A stretch of DNA of 64,000 bases, taken from contig NZ_JAJLQZ010000010.1 in NCBI RefSeq assembly GCF_020991375.1, positions 62,001 through 126,000 on the forward strand. Reading direction: 5' to 3'. The notes beneath the pieces were generated by a model that did not search any database, was not told the DNA's origin, and saw only the letters and a list, made by a program, of their open reading frames with translations. Position numbers and translations under genes: made by a program. Below, piece after piece: positions 60,366 to 64,000 of this stretch. Numbering within the stretch: the first letter of the stretch is position 1; each line of letters begins with the position of its first letter. Source of the stretch: Glycomyces amatae. GTDB lineage: Bacteria; Actinomycetota; Actinomycetes; Mycobacteriales; Micromonosporaceae.

Positions 60366-61922
60366 GTGCGCATCACCGGTACTGGCCACGCCAGCATGTT
60401 CATCGAGACCGCCGCAGGATCGATCCTGTGCGACCCCTGGGTGAACCCCGCGTACTTCGCCTCCTGGTTCCCCTTCCCCGACAACTCGCGGCTCGACTGG
60501 GACACCCTCGGGCAGGCGGACTACCTCTACGTCTCGCACCTCCATCGGGACCACTTCGACGAGGAGAACCTCACGAAGCACATCAGCAAGGACACCACCG
60601 TCCTGCTGCCGGAGTACCCCACCTCGGAGCTGGAGTCGGAGCTGCGGGCCCTGGGCTTCCACAAGTTCATCAAGACCGTGTCCGAGGAGATCGTGGAGCT
60701 CCCCGGCGGCGTCAAGGTCATGATCCAGGCGCTCACCAGCCCCACCGACGGCCCCATCGGCGACTCCTCCCTGTGGGTCGAGGACGCCGACGGCACGCGC
60801 CTGCTCAACCAGAACGACGCCCGCCCCACCGACATGAGCGTCTTCCTCCAGCACGGCAAGATCCACGCCCACCTGCTCCAGTTCTCTGGCGCGATCTGGT
60901 TCCCGATGGTCTACGAGCTGCCCGACAGCGCCAAGCGCGCCTTCGGGAAGCAGAAGCGCGAGCGCGGCTTCGACCGCTCGCTGCGCTACATCGACGACGT
61001 CAAGGGCGACTGGGTCTTCCCGATCGCGGGCCCGCCGTGCTTCCTGGACGACGAGCTCTACCAGTTCAACGACGTGTTCGGGGACGAGGGCAACATCTTC
61101 CCCGACCAGCTGTCGTACACGGACTGGCTCGAGGAGCAGGGGCACGACAAGAACATCGTCCTGCTGCCCGGTTCGGTCGCCGAGGTCAAGGCCGACGGCA
61201 GCGGCTCGGTCGAGCACCCCGTGGACGACCTGCGCGAGTGGTTCGCGAACAAGAAGCAGCACCTGGACGAGTTCAAGGAGCGGATGCAGCCGCGCATCGC
61301 CGCGGAGAAGGCCTCCTGGTCCCACCCCGAGATCGACGTCCTGGAGACCCTGCGCGAGCGCATCGAGCCGCTCATGGCCCAGGCCGAGCACATCGCCACC
61401 GGCGTCGGCGGGCCGGTCCGCTTCGACCTGACCGCGCCCGACTCCGACGACGTGGTCGAGTCGATCATCTTCGACTTCCTCGAGCGCAGGATCTACCCAG
61501 ACGACGGCGCGAAGGTCCGCTACCGCTTCCGCACCGAGCGGCGCCTCATCGAGCACCTGCTGCACATCCGCGAGGTCGACTGGGTCAACTCGCTGTTCCT
61601 GTCCTGCCGGTTCACCGCCGCGCGCATCGGGCAGTACAACGAGTACGTGTATGCGTTCTTCAAGTGCCTCTCCGAGGAGCGGCTCCAGTACGCCGAGGGC
61701 TGGTACGCCGAGCAGCGCCCCGACGACGAGGACATCACCGTGCAGGGCTGGCAGTTCCAGCGCCGCTGCCCGCACCTCAAGGCCGACCTGTCGGTCTTCG
61801 GCAAGGTCGAGGACGGCGTCCTCACCTGCCAGATGCACGGCTGGAAGTGGAACCTGAAGTCCGGCAAGTGCATGACGTCCGTGGGGCACGACATCCGAAG
61901 TGCTCGCGCTGAGGATGCGTGA
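60366..61922 (+). CDS. namH: MBL-fold/Rieske protein, probable UDP-N-acetylmuramate hydroxylase (NamH-like)
   Basis: A 518-aa protein with an N-terminal metallo-beta-lactamase-like domain (TGTGHASMFIETAAGSILCD, then the HxHxDH metal motif in VSHLHRDHFDEE) and a C-terminal Rieske [2Fe-2S] site: CPH in RRCPHLKADL and C-x2-H in LTCQMHGWKW. This pairing and the length match mycobacterial NamH, which oxidises the N-acetyl group of UDP-MurNAc to N-glycolyl. That modifies peptidoglycan and raises lysozyme resistance. The role here is inferred by family. The GTG at 60366 is the start. The last eight codons and the stop lie in a 34-bp tandem repeat, so the C-terminus is possibly recently changed. Confidence 0.78.
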   Translation: MRITGTGHASMFIETAAGSILCDPWVNPAYFASWFPFPDNSRLDWDTLGQADYLYVSHLHRDHFDEENLTKHISKDTTVLLPEYPTSELESELRALGFHKFIKTVSEEIVELPGGVKVMIQALTSPTDGPIGDSSLWVEDADGTRLLNQNDARPTDMSVFLQHGKIHAHLLQFSGAIWFPMVYELPDSAKRAFGKQKRERGFDRSLRYIDDVKGDWVFPIAGPPCFLDDELYQFNDVFGDEGNIFPDQLSYTDWLEEQGHDKNIVLLPGSVAEVKADGSGSVEHPVDDLREWFANKKQHLDEFKERMQPRIAAEKASWSHPEIDVLETLRERIEPLMAQAEHIATGVGGPVRFDLTAPDSDDVVESIIFDFLERRIYPDDGAKVRYRFRTERRLIEHLLHIREVDWVNSLFLSCRFTAARIGQYNEYVYAFFKCLSEERLQYAEGWYAEQRPDDEDITVQGWQFQRRCPHLKADLSVFGKVEDGVLTCQMHGWKWNLKSGKCMTSVGHDIRSARAEDA

Positions 61923-61997
61923 GTCCGGTCGAAGTGCTCGCGCTGAGGATGCATGAGCGCAGCAGAAGCGCTCGCGCCGAGGGCTGAAGCCCGGCCG
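61896..61997. repeat. 34-bp tandem repeat over the 3' end of the namH-like gene
   Basis: Three consecutive units of 34 bp start at 61896, 61930 and 61964. Units 1 and 2 share a perfect 23-base core (CGAAGTGCTCGCGCTGAGGA plus TGC); unit 3 is degenerate. Units 1 and 2 each carry an in-frame TGA at the same place; the first is the gene's stop. Confidence 0.85.
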
Positions 61998-62010
61998 CCT
62001 TCGCGCATCG

Positions 62011-62053
62011 ACGTGTGAGGGGCGTGCCGCGATCGCGGCACGCCCTCACACGT
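62011..62053. terminator. Bidirectional terminator hairpin
   Basis: ACGTGTGAGG/CCTCACACGT and GCGTGCCGCG/CGCGGCACGC form one 20-bp stem with a single G bulge and AT at the apex. It lies between the NamH-like gene and the convergent TetR gene. Confidence 0.87.
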
Positions 62054-62155
62054 TCCCGCTACTCGTCGAGCACCGGCGCGTCGGGCTTGTCCGGAGCCGC
62101 CTGCGCGGCCGCAGGCCCTCGGCCGAGCCGGCCTGTCCGATATCGGACTCGGCGG

Positions 62156-62926
62156 TCAGACTTCGAGGCCGAAGTCCTTCAGCATGGCCATGATCTGGGT
62201 CTTGTAGTACTCGTCGACGTTCTCCTGGACGGGCAGGCTGCCGAAGGTCTCCATGACCACCAGGCCGAACACGCGGATCCAGGCCGAGGTGAAGGTGAAG
62301 ACCCACGGCAGCGGCACGGGCTCGCCGACGATGAAGGCGCCGCACTGGTCCTGGAGCTCCTTCGCCAGCGCCTCGGAGACCTCGGGCATCGGCGGGCCCC
62401 CGGGGGTCCCGCCGCCCTCGCGCTCGGTCTGCTTCCAGAACCCGGCGAACTCGCGCCCGCACAGCTGGGAGTGCTCCAGGGACTTCAGGGTGATCGGGTC
62501 GACGTCCTCGGGCGCCTGCTCCAGGCGCCGCCCGTCGACGGACATGGCGCCGTTGCCCTCGGGATAGGAGATCATCAGCTCGAACTCGCGGCGGTGCCCC
62601 ACCGCCCAGCCGCGGAAGGTCCAGACCCAGGCCTTCATCCGTTCGAGGTGGTCCTCGGGCGGCGATGCGTCCATGGCTTCGCGGGTGTCGCCGATAAGTT
62701 CGTCGTAGAAATCGCAGCACAACTGGATCAGGAGGGCGTCGAGGCTGTCGAAGTACCGGTAGAGGGCCGCAGGGGTGACTCCCACCTCCCGGGCGATCGC
62801 GCGGAGGGAGATCCCGCTCGGCCCCAGCTCCTGGAGCTGTTTCCGGGCGCTCGCCTTGATCTCGGCGATGGTCTCGGCGCGCATCCGCTCGCGGCGGGTC
62901 GGGCCGCCCGCGGTGTTCGAAGTCAC
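62156..62926 (-). CDS. TetR/AcrR family regulator with WHG-type ligand domain
   Basis: A 256-aa repressor. The HTH region is RAETIAEIKASARKQLQELG, then ISLRAIAREVGVTPAALYRYFDS (about residues 16-58). The long C-terminal domain has WVWTFRGWAVGHRREFELMIS and DQCGAFIV, as in the TetR_C WHG subgroup. It is divergent from an MMPL transporter with 169 bases between, so it most likely represses that transporter and itself. The ATG at 62926 starts MTSNTAGGPTRRERM. Confidence 0.9.
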   Translation of the reverse strand: MTSNTAGGPTRRERMRAETIAEIKASARKQLQELGPSGISLRAIAREVGVTPAALYRYFDSLDALLIQLCCDFYDELIGDTREAMDASPPEDHLERMKAWVWTFRGWAVGHRREFELMISYPEGNGAMSVDGRRLEQAPEDVDPITLKSLEHSQLCGREFAGFWKQTEREGGGTPGGPPMPEVSEALAKELQDQCGAFIVGEPVPLPWVFTFTSAWIRVFGLVVMETFGSLPVQENVDEYYKTQIMAMLKDFGLEV

Positions 62927-62976
62927 TGGACTCCTTCTGCTACAAATCGGTTAACAGCGTTGACTCTCATGAGGGG

Positions 62977-62994
62977 CGTTCATTAGAGTGAACG
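62977..62994. promoter_or_regulatory. Inverted repeat, candidate TetR operator
   Basis: CGTTCA (62977-62982) and TGAACG (62989-62994) with a 6-base spacer. Related half-sites (AACAGCGTTGAC, ACGGCGTTAGC) flank it. It lies in the divergent promoter region of the TetR and MMPL genes. Confidence 0.6.
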
Positions 62995-63095
62995 GCGTTA
63001 GCTAAATGATCGACGCTTACCATCGTACCGCCGAACGGCGCTCCGGCACCAGCGGTCACACACCCCCTCTCCGCAACACTCATAGGAGAAAACCC

Positions 63096-64000
63096 ATGTA
63101 CTCCCTGCTAGGCCGTGCGGTCATCAAGGCCCGATGGCTCATCGTGGCCGGAATCGCCGCCGTCTTCGCCGTCGGCGCCACCTGGGGCCTCGGCGTCTTC
63201 GACGAGTTCACCGACGGCGGCTTCGTGTCCGCCGAGTCCCGATCGGTGCTCGACGCCGAGACGATCGAGGAGGAGTTCGGATCGATCGGCGCCGACGTCG
63301 TGGTCCTGTACTCCTCCGACACGATGACGATGGACGACCCCGCCTTCGCCGACGCCGTCGAGGGCGCCGTCGCCGACATCGAGGGCATCGATGAGGTCGA
63401 GAGCGTCGCATCCTACTCCGGCACGCGGTCGCCCGCATTCGTCGCCGAGGACGGCCACGCGACCTTCGCGGCCGTCACCCTCGCGGGCGCCTCCGACGAC
63501 GAGAACTCCGGCATCTACGAGGAGATCGAGGACGAGCTGCGCGGCGCCGGGGACACCGGCGGCCTCGACGTGTCGCTCGGGGGCGGCGCGGCCGTCTTCG
63601 CCGACCTCAACGAGCAGGTCCAGCACGACCTGGAGATCGCCGAGATGATCTCGCTGCCGATCCTCCTGCTCATCATGATCGCGGTCTTCGGAGCCCTCGT
63701 GGCCGCCTCGCTGCCGCTGCTCATCGGCGGCATGTCGATCCTCGGCGGCTTCGCCATCACCCGCGTCATCGCCGAGTTCACCGACGTCTCGGTGTTCGCC
63801 GCGAACGTCATCACCATCATCGGCCTCGGCATGTCCATCGACTACTCGCTGTTCGTGCTGCGGCGCTTCAGGGAGGAACTGGCCCAGGGCCGGACCAAGC
63901 GCACCGCGGTGCTCAACACCGTCGCCACGGCCGGGCGCACCGTGATGGTCTCGGGCCTCATCATCGTCCTGTCCATGGGCGGCCTGCTCCTGGTCGACGT
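63096..64000 (+). CDS. MMPL family RND transporter, N-terminal part (runs off window)
   Basis: The first 301 codons are present and the frame is open to the edge. TM1 is at about residues 13-32 (ARWLIVAGIAAVFAVGATWG), followed by a large periplasmic-type loop to about 185. Then come TM segments ISLPILLLIMIAVFGALV, LPLLIGGMSILGGFAITRV and NVITIIGLGMSIDYSLFVLRRFREEL, with the conserved GMSIDYSLF Asp/Tyr motif. MMPL proteins export lipids or drugs using the proton gradient. AGGAG lies just before the ATG at 63096. It is divergent from the TetR gene that probably controls it. Confidence 0.92.
   Translation, partial: MYSLLGRAVIKARWLIVAGIAAVFAVGATWGLGVFDEFTDGGFVSAESRSVLDAETIEEEFGSIGADVVVLYSSDTMTMDDPAFADAVEGAVADIEGIDEVESVASYSGTRSPAFVAEDGHATFAAVTLAGASDDENSGIYEEIEDELRGAGDTGGLDVSLGGGAAVFADLNEQVQHDLEIAEMISLPILLLIMIAVFGALVAASLPLLIGGMSILGGFAITRVIAEFTDVSVFAANVITIIGLGMSIDYSLFVLRRFREELAQGRTKRTAVLNTVATAGRTVMVSGLIIVLSMGGLLLVD

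Overview
The window is chromosomal DNA of a high-GC Actinomycetota. Almost every gene has strongly GC-biased third positions, GTG starts are frequent, and several gene neighbourhoods are classic for this phylum: lpdA-sucB-pepA-gcvT; hisN-rsgA-aroA followed by sigR-rsrA; and M23 peptidase-rpsB-tsf-pyrH-frr-cdsA-rlmN. A WhiB-like protein and the 24-residue ribosomal protein bL37 point the same way. A 518-aa MBL/Rieske protein resembling UDP-MurNAc hydroxylase (NamH) suggests a lineage with N-glycolylated muramic acid, such as the Glycomyces/Micromonospora/Mycobacterium side; this is inference. No rRNA, tRNA, prophage or CRISPR array was seen. Layout: 1-15 kb is mixed: the start of a HerA-like ATPase, a pyrimidine reductase, a sugar-lactone oxidase, a solitary TnpB element with a readable right end, a PLP aldolase/racemase-fold enzyme, a large class A penicillin-binding protein, flavin enzymes, a probable modification-dependent (type IV) restriction nuclease, a methyltransferase and an APH-like kinase. 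15-22 kb is central metabolism: sucB, lpdA, pepA and gcvT. 22-28.7 kb is a tightly coupled five-gene uronate/sugar-acid operon: Gfo/Idh/MocA, uxaC, a FucD-like enolase-superfamily dehydratase, a UxuB-like reductase and a second Gfo/Idh/MocA. It fits with the two secreted pectate lyases and the acetyl-xylan-esterase-like enzyme at 34-37.8 kb, which could supply plant-polysaccharide breakdown products. Between these two carbohydrate blocks lies the most unusual locus, 28.8-34.0 kb. It is five tightly packed genes: a MotB/ZorB-like membrane protein with a small OmpA-like tail, a two-TM protein with a long cytoplasmic coiled coil (MotA/ZorA-like in layout only), a VWA protein with an intact MIDAS, a tandem PP2C phosphatase whose second domain is degenerate, and an HSK-type protein kinase. 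The last three form a TerY-P-type phospho-signalling triad. Joining it to a possible ion-channel-like membrane pair suggests a membrane-gated stress or defence system; that function is a hypothesis. 38-44 kb holds hisN, rsgA, aroA, an SRAP (HMCES-type) protein, a WhiB-like Fe-S protein and the thiol-redox sigma factor/anti-sigma pair sigR-rsrA. sigR is preceded by an exact GGAAT-N18-GTT promoter and appears to have a long and a short start. 45-52 kb holds bL37, a SIS-domain sugar isomerase, an orphan protein, dprA, yifB/comM, a yraN gene with no usable stop, and an M23 peptidase. 52-62 kb is the translation/envelope housekeeping run, ending with a four-repeat DivIVA-family scaffold, a DUF2631-like membrane protein and the NamH-like enzyme, whose stop codon sits in a 34-bp tandem repeat. 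The right edge has a TetR repressor divergent from an MMPL transporter that runs off the window. Near-perfect GC-rich terminator hairpins separate most convergent units.
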